From positions 14,111,047 to 14,175,046 of the forward strand of contig CM032814.1 in assembly GCA_019155185.1 (NCBI GenBank): a stretch of DNA of 64,000 nucleotides. Reading direction: 5' to 3'. Both the position numbers and the translations under genes were made by a program. Source of the DNA: Beaufortia kweichowensis. Its lineage: Eukaryota; Chordata; Actinopteri; Cypriniformes; Gastromyzontidae. Positions 1 through 11,079 of this stretch are shown piece after piece; within the stretch, counting starts at the first letter, position 1, and each line of letters starts with the position of its first letter. Below the pieces are notes generated by a model. That model was given only the letters and a program-made list of their open reading frames with translations, ran no database searches and was not told where the DNA came from.

Positions 1-24
1 TTCCTGAACTTCTGTGTCTTGTAG

Positions 25-3000
25 GTTCGTTCGGTGTATGATGCTTTACCCACTTCTGCTATCGTCTCTATGGCCTGTTGTGCCACAGGCAGCACTAGAG
101 GATACGATGAACTTGTACCTCATCAGGTCTGAATGTCTGAAACTGCTCAATTAATCAATAAACAAACAGTGATTTGTATGAAAGTTCCTCCCTAGAAACC
201 TGGATTCAATTATTGTTTGTTTTATTTTCATGAGACTTTGTTAACACCGTCTCTTTGTTCACACTTTAATTCTCACACTGCCCTTTACGAATAATGTGTC
301 TGTTTTCACCCATACACACCTCATACTGTCTGAGCCACTAATCATGTATAAACAAAAACCAACTTCAAGTCCATCTCAAAGAGTTAACTAGTCAAATTTA
401 ACCTCTTGTTGTGCAGATTTCAGTGGTGGAAGAGGAGCGTCTTTACACCAAGTGGGACTGTAATGCGCTGCCCTCTTGTGTCGAGAAGATGAACCTACAA
501 ACTGGTATAACGGCTGGAAAACTGGCGCTTAACAAACTCCATCAAGAGCTGGCAGAGAAGAGCTTTACTCAGGTCAGGATTATATTTTCTCATCTGTCTG
601 ATACGTTACAATGAACCACACAATCATCAACAGCTAGATTCTTTAAGACAGATAAAAAAAGATTTCATCCATTACTCACCTTCTTGCCATCCCATCTGTA
701 CAGTATGTGACTGAAGTTGAACACAAATACATTTATGTTAAAACATTATCTTCTTATATTGGATCCAAAATGTTGAAACTCAAAAAGGCGGTGTTGATAC
801 CTTTAAATCTCATTGGTTCTGGTGTATCTTGTGACCAAAATATATGAAAACTAGTCACAAAGAGATAAATGAGATTTAGAGTTACTAGAATAATACTCTT
901 CTCTTAAACCTTTTTGCTGCAAAATAAATGTATGTTATGTTGTAAGTATATGGATAGCTTGAACATACAGCTTTTCATATCTCACATGTTAAAGCACCAT
1001 TACCCATCTGATGTCATGAGTAAATACTTCATGCTGTGTGTCGCAGGTTTATGTAGATCAACTAGATGAGGACACGGTGGCTGTAACCAGACATTGTCCC
1101 AGCACACATCAGTCTATTGTGACCGTGTCCCGTACGGCCTTTAAAAACCCGGATACACACCAGTACAGAGAACATCTGGCCCCGATGTATATCCCAGGTA
1201 TACAAAGACAAGAGTTTACAGCTAAACGATCTTTACTGTCTGATTAGAAAGCTCAAGGTTTAGAATAAGGATGTATTTAATAATATTTAACATTTAATAT
1301 TTAATAATACGTTTATTTGCTAACATTTGTTTATGTTAGTTTGTTTTGCATGAATTATTGTATTGGCATTAAATAACGTAAACAAAGTTTTTTGTTTTTT
1401 GTTAGTTCATTTTTCATTATTTTATTATATTCACATACATTGCTTAATATGAATTTAGCTTTTTCATGGTGGGTTTTGAAGTGTAATTATTGTAAAACGG
1501 GCAGGTATAAACTTACTTATTGTTAAGCCATACATACACTAGACTCATGTTTATTGTATGGCAGATATAATGTTACATATCATTTTCCAAACCCTGTCAG
1601 ACTTGTTGTCTATTATCTGTTGTCATTCTCTTGCGCAGGTAAAATCGAGGAGGTGGTTATGGAGGCGAGAACGGTGGAGCGAAACGCTGAGTCATTCTTG
1701 CAAGATGAGAAGTTTATTAATGGCATGCAGAAGTACACGCTTGAGATCTGTGAACACGTACAGGTAACATGATACTACAGCCAGCAGCTCGAGCCGAAGG
1801 GTGGGGCGTTAGATTCTATATATATATATGTATAGAGAAAAACCTGTTCTGTGATGTAGTTTTGATGCTGTGTGTTTGCTTTTCCTCGTAGTTAAAGGAC
1901 AGTAAAATTGTTGAAAGCGGAAAGGCGACCACAAAGGGCCGCAGTGAGTTTGTGGAGGAGATTTTGTTTAAAAAGCTCACCCCCGGTAGCGTTATAGCCT
2001 TCAGGTGAAAATCAGACCTAAATCCCTTCCTGATATTCTATACTAATGAGATACTCATTCATGATATCTTAAACGACACATTATCATACAGTAGATGTTT
2101 TTCTCTAAACCTTTATGCAGAAATAAAACTTATTCTCACTTATATTCTGCAGTAATACTTACAGGAAAATGAATAATTGAATAATCCATTTCTACAGAAC
2201 ATCTACTTGATCTTACAGGGTGAGTCTTGATCCAAACTCTGGAAACATGGTGGGCTTCCTGCGGACTCAACTGACACAGTTCAACCGCATCTATAAAGCC
2301 GGCAGTCTGACTGACAATAATGTTCCCGGCATCCTCAAAATATCACTGGAATTGTGAGTCGTGTTTACTTTTATCTAGTTCAGTTAATAAAGTTGTAAAA
2401 CATTGTGTATGGATTTTATTAGGACATTTGCAGTCAAAAGTTAAAAATATAAATTCTCAGAGAATGTATTTATCACCAATATATGTATTATATCTCTTTA
2501 TATTTTCTTTTCTGAGGAATATGAACTGTTATGAATGTGACAATTCTGAAAACACACTTTATCTGACTATGAAAAATCATGATTTAAACACATTAACAAA
2601 TGCTTTATAAACAATGAGCAGACATTAACATCTGAACTATCAGTATGATGAAAACCTTTTTTTTTGCATGGCATTTCCCTTTACTTTTATTCATTCATTC
2701 TCTGAGAATTAAAACATTGCGTTATATTATACCAATCAAGCCTAAGTAAAGCTTAAAGTATAATTTCATGAATATGTTATTTACTGAAGGAGACAATGAA
2801 TGAAAAAATGCCAAAACGTGATGATTTTGATTCTTGTTTTAGTTTAGTGATTTGATTTGAAGTCTGATGGCTTTATTTTGAACTGTGTAACACCAGCTTA
2901 ATGTCCAAGCTGTCTTTGGCCGAACTGAACGTGATGTTGTTTCGCTGTGATGCTGAGGAACAGGAAGATGGCAGTGGCTGTTACAGTATCCCGTCGTGGA

Positions 3001-6000
3001 TGCCTCTGAAGTATGGAGGCCTGCAGGGTATAAAACACACCAGTACTCACATCATACGATCATATGGCAGTGTGGCACCGCTCATGTCATCGTGTTCACT
3101 CTTCACAGGTCTCGTGTCCGTGTTGTCCGACATCCGTCCCAAGAATGACCTCGGACATCCGTTCTGTGAAAATCTCAGACAAGGTGATTGGATGATCGAT
3201 TATGTGAGCACTCGCTTGATGAATAAAGGTGGAGCTCTGCGGGAGGTGAGATCTGTCTGTCTGTCTGTCTGTTCCTCGTGTAAAAATATATTTAGTCTTG
3301 TTGTTTATTTTCTATAGGTGGGAAAATGGTTCAGCAGCATATTTACATACCTGAAACATATTCCACGCTACCTAGTGCCGCGTTACTTTGATGCCATCAT
3401 CACTGGGGCCTATGCCACAGCTGTAGACGCCGTATTCAAACAGATGTCCAGGTTTGATCTGTGGAATAATATCAGGTATTTATAAGAAGCATTGTTTGTA
3501 AATTTGCGTTCTTCTGAAACGGCAGCTTCGTTCAGAACGGCTCGACTCTGGTCAAGCTGTTAGCTCTGGGTTCGGTTCAGATGTGCGGGGTGGGTCGTGT
3601 GCCGGCTCTGCCTCCCCTCTCACCAGAACTGGAAGACGTCCCGGTTCGTCTCGATGCTGTAACCGATCGACAGGAACAGTGTTGTGTTTCTATCGCTGCA
3701 GGTCAGTGTCACACACCTTTATTTATCTAAATATGACCTCAAATGGAGAGTTCAACCAAAACATAAAAATACATTCAAGACTTGTATGACTCATTCTTCT
3801 GTGGAACACAAAAGAAGATATTTTGAGAAATGTGATAATGGAAGTTAAATGAGGACAATGTTGTTTGGTTTCCAACATTCTTCAAAATCTCTTCTTTTGT
3901 GTTCAGCAGAAGCAAGAAAGTCGTACAGCATTAGTAAATGATAAAAGAAATCTTATTTTTGGATGAACTTTTCCTTCTCTGTGTATGTAATCTGTAAATA
4001 ATGCTGTAGTTCCACTTCTGTCCCACATTCTCTGCCTCTAAACGTTTTTAGTCCATATTTTACAAATATTAAATATTCATTTACTTGATTAATTTACTTA
4101 AAGCAGAATTGCATGAGGTATTATGACAGTTTTCAGAGAATATATCTTATTGGACTTTACAATAAAACACTGATAAAGACATTGATGTTTGGCAAGACTG
4201 AAGAATGGAATGATGTGAATGTCAGATAGAAATAAGTGATGTGTCATTGTTTATGACCGTTTTAGTCTGAAGGAGGAAACTGTACAGGGTTATCACAGTT
4301 CAAATCAAATCATTGTCGTCACTTACTGTAGTCAAATATTTAACCTTGCAGATGATGATGAGATGTGGATAATAGCGATAAAGAGAAAGTACCAGTATTA
4401 AAAAATGTAAGATTTAATTTCAGATTTAAAGCTTTATGAGTTTAAAGCACTATAATGGAGCTAAAAAATGTAAATATTGTCTTATTTCTACAAATGAAAT
4501 CATCTGTAGTTTTCTCATGATATTAAAAGTGTTTTACCTGTGTAGGCCTGCCTCATTTCTCCAGCGGGATCTTCCGTTGCTGGGGTCGAGATACTTTTAT
4601 AGCCCTGCGTGGTCTCATGCTTTTAACCGGGAGATATGTTGAGGCCAGGTGAGCGTCTGGTTTTCAAATGCATTTCGTTCACACTAACATCCCCTAAACT
4701 AGCTTCTAATCTCGTCTGTTTCCACAGAAATATCATCTTGGCCTTTGCTGGTACGATGCGGCACGGTCTGATCCCCAACCTGCTGGGTCAGGGCGTGACA
4801 GCGCGGTATAATTGCCGTGATGCCGTGTGGTGGTGGCTTCAGTGCGTTCAGGATTACTGTGATATGGTGCCAGACGGTAGAGACATTCTGACGTGCCCTG
4901 TGTCACGTATGTATTCCACCGATGATTGTGAGCCGCAGGCACCTGGGACCGTGGTGAGGAAAAACACATGATCTCTGCACAGTACAATACAGTCCACTAA
5001 TGCATTTGACCGCACATGTCTTCTTATCATTTTGAACTGTTTTAACTAACTAAATTAGGAAGTAGTCACAAAGTCACATAAATAAAAATGATTCATAAAT
5101 GATTCACATTCATAAAAATGATTCAAATAGATTTTGAGATACAGTACAGCAAGTTTTCATTTATAATTTTATAAGCGCTGAAATCAATTATTTTATTATT
5201 GTTATTTTATTTATTGTTTTGAATAAAAAATCACATATTTTCCATAGTTTGCAAAACCTCTTGTAATCAATCAAACTTGGCTTTTAATTCATTGCGCTTC
5301 TAAATTTTGATGACTCATGGTTGTATATTACGTTATTTTACAGTTTAAATAGTGATAATGTTCTTAATATCGGTTATTTGTTGGGTTGGGTTCAGGGTTA
5401 ATCATCTAGTAATCACATGATTCCACAGTAAATAAATAGTATGTACACGTAGATTGTTAAATGCTGATTGTTGTCCATCAGATGCTGTCTGGAAAGCGTG
5501 TATCCACACCCCACAAACTCTTACTGTCACACCTAAAATCTTTCGACACAGGAGATATGTCAACATAGACAAAGAACAATTGATTGCAGTCATTAAACTA
5601 TTAAATACAATAAAAGCATAAGTTAGCATCTTTCTAATGCCTCAGGTTCTTTAAAGTCCCCTAAAGTTTTGTATTAACGTACAAGTGCATGTGCATGTTT
5701 TATCCCTGATTTGCATGACTTTTGAATGTTTCATTTTAATGTTCATGTCCTGTATCAGGATCATGACCAGCCATTGTATGTGGTCATTCAAGAAGCAATG
5801 CAGCGACATGCACATGGAATCGTGTTCAGAGAGAGAAACGCCGGGCCGCAGATCGACCACAACATGCAAGATGAAGGCGAGTTACTTTATATTCTTAACG
5901 GCTCTGTTTTATATTGTACAATAATCTGTCTCAACTCGCATTTCCCGTAGGCTTTAACGTGGAGGCCAAAGTAAATCCAGAGACGGGTTTTGTTTACGGT

Positions 6001-7814
6001 GGAAATCGCTTTAACTGTGGGACATGGATGGATAAGATGGGAGAGAGTGTTAAAGCACATAATAAAGGTGTCCCAGCCACACCCAGGTACTTCTGATTGC
6101 CGTTAACATATTAGTCATGTTTAAGCACTGAACTATATTTAGCACAAGAATGTTTCCATTGCAAAACCTTGGATGGATTTATGTGTTTAGCCTGGATAAA
6201 CCAGTCCTCTAGACATCATTCAGTAATGTATTGTTTCTGTGCAGAGATGGATCTGCGGTTGAGATTGTGGGTCTTAGTAAGTCAGCAGTGCGATGGCTTA
6301 TGACGATGAATGAGAACGGGCATTACCCATACTCCTCTGTTACCATACACAGAGATGGTATGTGTTTATAAAAGCATTTCTCTTAAATTTAGTTGTTTCA
6401 AGTGACAATTTTATTCCTTGTTTACGCAAACAAATCACACCACAGCTGCACTTTAGTAAGGTTTTAGAGGATTTAGACTTCTCTTTAGATTTTTTTGCTT
6501 GTATGTTTCATTACAGAATACTGTTTGAATGCCATGCGCTCATACAGAACAATGAGTAGTGTAATAAAAAAATATATGACCCTGTTTGTGAAATCTAGGC
6601 TAAAGTCTCGTAATCTAATTATGAGATAAGAAGAAGTTTGATTTCAGTCATTAATTTAAATAATCTTACTCGGTCAATATTAAAGATATCAAGGCTATTT
6701 TTTACATTACAGTATGTAGGATAACTTCTGGGTTTTCAAATGACTTGAAAAGAGTTTCAAAGATCACGTTTGACCAGCACAATTGTTTTTTAAGGTAAGG
6801 AACAGTCAATGTCCTATAAAGAGTGGAATCAAAGGATCCAGGAGAATTTCGAAAAGATGTTTTACGTGTCAGACGACCCTGCAGACCCAAATGAACGTCA
6901 CCCTGAACTGGTTCACAAAAGATGCATTTACAAAGACAGTTATGGGGCATCAAGCCCCTGGTGTGACTACCAGCTCAGACCCAACTTCACCATCGCCATG
7001 GTGCTGGTGAGCCCATCCTGACACACAAACTCTAATCTAGAGCGTTTTGGTCATTTTCTCATGCAGTATTTGGGTTTCATCAGGCACCAGAGCTGTTCAC
7101 GGTGGGAAAAGCTTGGGCAGCTTTAGAGATTGCAGAAAAGAAGCTGTTAGGTCCTTTAGGGATGAAAACACTGGACCCAGAGTAAGTGGTGACAGCTGAT
7201 TGAGCAGATAAATACAACTGCATCCATAAAGTCTTTTAATGTTGATATTTGTTTGGCAGTGATTTGGTATACTGTGGTGTCTATGACAATGTCCTGGATA
7301 ATGACAATTACAACCGCGCAAAAGGCTTCAATTATCACCAGGGACCTGTAAGTTTTCATAATTTACTATATAAGTATAAAGTTGATGTCTAGGGCATGAG
7401 GGATTGCTTTTAACTCTGCCTATTTTGTTATTCATGTTCAGGAATGGCTTTGGCCGGTCGGATACTTCCTACGAGCCAAACTTCATTTTGCTAAAGAGAT
7501 GGGTCAAGAAACACACAAGGAAACCGTGTACCTGGTGAAGAACGTTCTTTCGCGACTTTACGCCCATTTAGAAAGGTATTACAGAGCTAATAGGTACACA
7601 AAAACAAAGCTTTTAGAACTTTAATGAATTGATATTCATCAATAAGCATTTGCAGCATATAGCAGTTCATTTCAATGTATTTCCTGTGATATGTAGATCA
7701 TCTTGGAAGGGTTTACCAGAGCTGACCAATGAAAACGGACAGTACTGCCCTTTCAGCTGTGAAACGCAGGCGTGGTCCATTGCCACTGTTCTGGATGTCC
7801 TGTATGATCTGTGA
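25..7814 (+). CDS. agl: Glycogen debranching enzyme, C-terminal 20 exons (5' part outside window)
   Basis: Cytosolic enzyme that clears glycogen branch points by 4-alpha-glucanotransferase and amylo-alpha-1,6-glucosidase activities. Exons read from the sequence: 25-126, 417-572, 1047-1197, 1639-1763, 1892-2004, 2219-2353, 2897-3027, 3109-3245, 3318-3451, 3526-3701, 4546-4648, 4728-4953, 5759-5876, 5951-6086, 6245-6357, 6795-7006, 7084-7181, 7260-7347, 7442-7575, 7697-7814. All phases join, giving 2,706 nt (901 residues plus TGA). The translation follows vertebrate AGL throughout, for example MACCATGSTRGYDELVPHQ, RCWGRDTFIALRG, NCRDAVWWWLQC and PELTNENGQYCPFSCETQAW. Compared with the roughly 1,530-residue human protein, about the last 59% is present. 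The transferase half must lie left of position 1. One intron (5877-5950) uses a GC donor. No frameshift or internal stop is seen. Confidence 0.97.
417..3451 (+). CDS. agl: AGL exons for the central linker region
   Basis: Exons 2-9 of the visible part of AGL. By family knowledge, this stretch joins the N-terminal transferase domain to the C-terminal glucosidase domain. Visible blocks include EEERLYTKWDCNALPS, VSRTAFKNPDTHQYREHL, FLRTQLTQFNRIYKAGSLTD, SLAELNVMLFRCDAEEQEDG and RPKNDLGHPFCENLRQGDWM. The junction at 2353/2897 splits a codon (TT plus C), so the C just after the CAG acceptor must be exonic. Introns at 3028-3108 and 3452-3525 are only 81 and 74 bp. The human-equivalent residue range is inferred by counting back from the stop. 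Confidence 0.92.
3526..7814 (+). CDS. agl: AGL exons for the amylo-1,6-glucosidase domain
   Basis: Exons 10-20 of the visible part cover the C-terminal debranching domain (GDE_C type), which releases the alpha-1,6-linked stub as glucose. Exon 11 holds SGIFRCWGRDTFIALRGL; its Asp is the likely acid catalyst by family knowledge. Exon 12 holds FAGTMRHGLIPNLLGQG and YNCRDAVWWWLQ. Exon 14 holds ETGFVYGGNRFNCGTWMDKM. Exon 16 holds GIYKDSYGASSPWCDYQLRP-like sequence, with Cys in place of the Gly (RCIYKDSYGA). Exon 20 holds LPELTNENGQYCPFSCETQ, whose acidic residues include the probable second catalytic carboxylate. The protein ends in LYDL, as in other vertebrates. Confidence 0.93.
3745..3974. mobile_element. 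Palindromic non-autonomous DNA transposon remnant in an AGL intron
   Basis: The left end GGAGAGTTCAACCAAAA and the reverse complement of the right end (GGAAAAGTTCATCCAAAA) form imperfect terminal inverted repeats. Inside, CACAAAAGAAGATATTTTGA on the left and CAAAATCTCTTCTTTTGTGT on the right are also inverted copies, giving a near-palindromic element of about 230 bp. I recall this pattern as a very common cyprinid MITE-like family, but I cannot assign a family name without a repeat library. Confidence 0.7.
5877..5950 (+). other. agl: GC-AG intron of AGL
   Basis: The exon ending at 5876 (GATGAAG) is followed by gcgagt, and the next exon starts at 5951 after cccgtag. Only this junction yields the conserved reading DEGFNVEAK; no GT at the right phase is available. 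The intron is 74 bp. The donor AAG|GCGAGT is otherwise a strong match to the donor consensus, as is usual for GC donors. Confidence 0.85.
6577..6722 (+). mobile_element. Repeat copy with TGACCCTG terminus, AGL intron
   Basis: It begins TGACCCTGTTTGTGAAATC and contains TCAATATTAAAGATATCAAG near its right side. The same internal block occurs in reverse orientation at 15481-15620, whose outer end starts GTGACCCTGCCTGTGAAAA. The two copies together indicate a short element with TGACCCTG-type inverted termini. This copy lacks its right terminus. Confidence 0.55.
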
Positions 7815-8130
7815 TGTCATAAACAGACCCTGTAGACGTCTTGAGACGTCCAGAGAAGGTTATGTTATGTGCTGGAGCTCTCCGAGTCTGAGATGTTTGA
7901 TCTTTTGCCTGCATAAACACACTTTTAGAGAGCTTTAGAAACAGTTTTAAAACAGTTGTACTTGCTAAAGTGATTATTGGTTTATTTACGATGTTAAAGC
8001 AGCTGTTTGTAGCCTTTAAAGACTAATTAATAACCCTTTATGGAAAATAATATATTCTAATATTCATTCTGTATTCTTTAAATGTATACAATGTGAAGCT
8101 CTATTAAATGTTAAAGCATATCATATTTCT
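7815..8130 (+). other. agl: AGL 3' untranslated region
   Basis: This is the AT-rich stretch after the AGL stop. The first plausible poly(A) signal is ATTAAA at 8103-8108, so the transcript probably ends within the next few tens of bases. The cleavage site is inferred; no other gene is visible here. Confidence 0.5.
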
Positions 8131-8344
8131 CATCTAAAAGATAAGTGCTGCTTTTTGCAAAGTCATGGTTGCTTACATGCCCAAGGGCAACAAAAGCTCA
8201 TTGTTCAGCCTTCACAAACATACTCAGAATTAACCACATATTTCAACTGTATACGGCACATATTGCTTCCTGCTTTACAGAGCACAGATTTTATATCCAT
8301 CAAATATTTATCTTCACTTGATGAGATCATGATTAGTAAAATGG

Positions 8345-8566
8345 TTTATTAAATATATATATATATATATATATACAAATACTTTTATATATGCTTTTAT
8401 TTATATATATATATACTTTTATATATGCTTTTATTTATATATATATATACTTTTATATATGCTTTTATTTATATATATATATACTTTTATATATGCTTTT
8501 ATTTATATATATATACTTTTATATATGCTTTTATTTATATATATATATATACTTTTATATATGGAG
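8345..8566. repeat. AT-rich tandem repeat, about 34-bp unit
   Basis: About six copies of a unit reading roughly ACTTTTATATATGCTTTTAT followed by an (AT)n run of variable length. It lies between AGL and FRRS1. Short open frames across it (repeated IYIYTFIYAF) are artefacts of the repeat. Confidence 0.9.
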
Positions 8567-9716
8567 GAGTAAGTGTACATCATGAAACCTGTTTTTGTAA
8601 TCTATTGTTTACACAGAAAACCTCATGGGAACAGTGTTGCATTACACCTCCATTCTTAAATACTCGCCTTGACTGATGAACAACATTCATTAATAATTGT
8701 GAGATTATTTTCACTGACTGTGTACATCAGTAATTAAAAGACAATCTGTCTAGTTTTAGAGATCTATGACGTACGTAAATGTACAAGAATACATACATTA
8801 CGAGTCACGTGGCTTGATCTGGTGATTCTGCGGTTACGTCACAGCATCAGTTATTTGTGTAGGTAAAGCCCCGCCCACCACGACATCACCGCAACACGTA
8901 AAGTCCCTTCAAGAAAAGTCCTATTTCCCTGAATAGTGGAATACAGATATATTTAAAATATATACATATATTTAAAGTCAAAGAATACAATACATTTTTC
9001 TCGGATATAGGATTGTTCCTGTTTCAAACTCGAAAATAACGTGTTACGTCTTCTTATTTTGGCTGTTGTTGTTGTTAATATACTTTACGTCTAGGGATTA
9101 AGGAAGTCAACATCAAGAATATTAATAAAGATGTTTTTTAGAATCGGAGAGGCTGTCTGTTACAGAAGAAATAAGATGTGTGAAGTAATGACACAAAATT
9201 ACTTATCAGAAATTCTTTAGTAAGAAATGATGTTCATCAAAACAAACACTCGATTGCTTTGTCGTATTTACAATGACGTCGTGAGCATTAAGGCAGAATA
9301 TATTACAAAATATACACAACATTGAAATGAGGAAGAAAACAAAATCTCAACAGTGTGAGAGGTGAGAAAGCAAAGAAATGAATAAAACAAACACACATAC
9401 TAACTCCAGCAAATTCAACGCTAATCTAAACAAAGAAAAAAACAAATCTACGCTCACTAATAAAACATAAATACAAATATAAAAGCACTTGTTAACACCT
9501 GTAGTCTTTGATATGTTACCTGTGCGTGTGAAGCCCCGCCCATCACGACGTCATCACTCTCGAGACTAAAGCGCGCAGCGTAACGGAGTGCGAGTCCAGT
9601 TTCGGCCAAAACCACCTGACGAACACATGAACCACATTCATCACATTGACTGTCATTTATTTGCGTATTTCCTTTTCCCAGTTGTAAACTTGAGAGTTGA
9701 TTAAGTGAAGTGTGAG
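8567..9716 (+). promoter_or_regulatory. AGL-FRRS1 intergenic region with probable FRRS1 promoter and 5' UTR
   Basis: No gene was recognised in the first part. A GC-box/CRE-like segment, AAGCCCCGCCCAtCACGACg, lies at 9531-9556, within 200 bp of the FRRS1 start codon. A close relative of it (AAGCCCCGCCCAcCACGACa) lies at 8866-8890. Bases from about 9531 to 9620 are GC-richer than the surroundings and contain TCTCGAGAC and GCGCGCAGCG. Promoter activity and the transcription start are inferred. Confidence 0.5.
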
Positions 9717-11079
9717 ATGCTGCTGTGTGTCGTGCTGTGCGCGTGTGTCGGGCTCGCGCAGTCCTACGGGAACGGTAAGGTCAGCAGTGCTTGTGGATCT
9801 CTGACACCGGGTCACGGGGCTTACGCCGCTCAGAGCAGCAGTCCGCCGTACACGGTCACCGCGGACCGGAGCAGCTTCAAAGAGGGCGAGGAGATCACAG
9901 GTGAGCAGGAAGAGATCTGCTGAAAACCATTACGAATTCTGTTCTGCTTGATTTCATAGGTATAATGGGAACTGTAATGTTCTTTGTGGGTCTGTACTGG
10001 CTTTTATTGGTGGGATGTTATCTGGAAGATGGGAACCAAAAGAACACTATTAAATCCAAAAACATAAAACATGAGGGAATAGTTTTAATTCTAAACATCT
10101 GATGGCTTTTACTGGCAATTAGAAGTTTTCATGTTTTCCAGCAAAGTAGGATACATGTTTTCAAGTGATATTTTTATTTTGAATTGTTTTCAAAGTGTTT
10201 TATTAATTATTCTTATTAAGAATATATATGTATGTGTATATATGTATAGTGTTTTCATCCAATGGTTTAATAGCTTGAACTGTTTTTCTATAACAAATAT
10301 TTTGTGAATTATCTAGTGAATATGTTGGTCCAGATAAATGATCTAAAATTTTTGCCCACTACATTTCATTTGTGTTATTATTATTTTCATACATTTTTCA
10401 TACAGCTGGCATGTGGCACACTATTGGTTTTCAAATGCCAAACACATTGTCTCATTCTCTGTAATCTTATACAGACGATTGTCACTGCCATATGCTTATC
10501 AGTTCATGTATGTTTCTCTGTTGGGATTTTTACAGAACTGTGTTTTCTTTCTTAGTAACACTACGTGCAAAATCAGGAGATTTCGAAGGTTTTATGTTAC
10601 AAGCACGTAAAGCCGGAACGAGCGATGTGATCGGCACGTTTACTGTCACAGGCAGCGATGTTCAAGGTCTCACCTGTAATGGAGTGGCTGTGAGTTTCTA
10701 TACATGATTCTAGTGATCGGTGTACATAAAACAATAGTTTTCATTTAAATTATCTTATTTAATATTCAGAATAGTGCCGTCTCTCACACATCAGAAAGTG
10801 AAAAAACTGTAATTCAAACTAAATGGAAGGCTCCCACATCTGGACAGATCGGCAATATAGAGTTCAGGTATATATTTGATTGTTATTATGTTTAGTGTTT
10901 ATCATTTTTACAGTTTACATGATCATTTTATTCAGAGTTTTTCAAAGTGTAATTTATAATGATATATTTTGGGTTGTTTCAGTGCAACATTTGTTGAAAG
11001 TCTTGCAAACTTTTGGGTGGGTGTGAAGAGCTCTGTAATAACATACAACAGCACGACAACTGTTACCGCTGCCCCTACA
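9717..11079 (+). CDS. frrs1: FRRS1 signal peptide and reeler domain exons
   Basis: Exons 1-4 encode a hydrophobic leader and then a reeler (reelin-type) domain. Visible blocks are SACGSLTPGHGAYAAQSSSP, YTVTADRSSFKEGEEITVTL, SGDFEGFMLQARKAG, GLTCNGVANSAVSHTSE, KWKAPTSGQIGNIEFSATFV and NFWVGVKSSVI. The two Cys (in SACGS and LTCNG) fit the domain's disulphide. The last residues (NSTTTVTAAPT) are already Thr-rich and lead into the tandem-repeat stretch. Confidence 0.9.

Noticed and set aside
8391..8676. IYIYTFIYAF repeat open frames
   Set aside because: Produced by the AT-rich 34-bp tandem repeat downstream of AGL.
9705..9716. Upstream GTG start for FRRS1
   Set aside because: In vertebrates the ATG at 9717 is far likelier, and it opens directly on a normal signal peptide.
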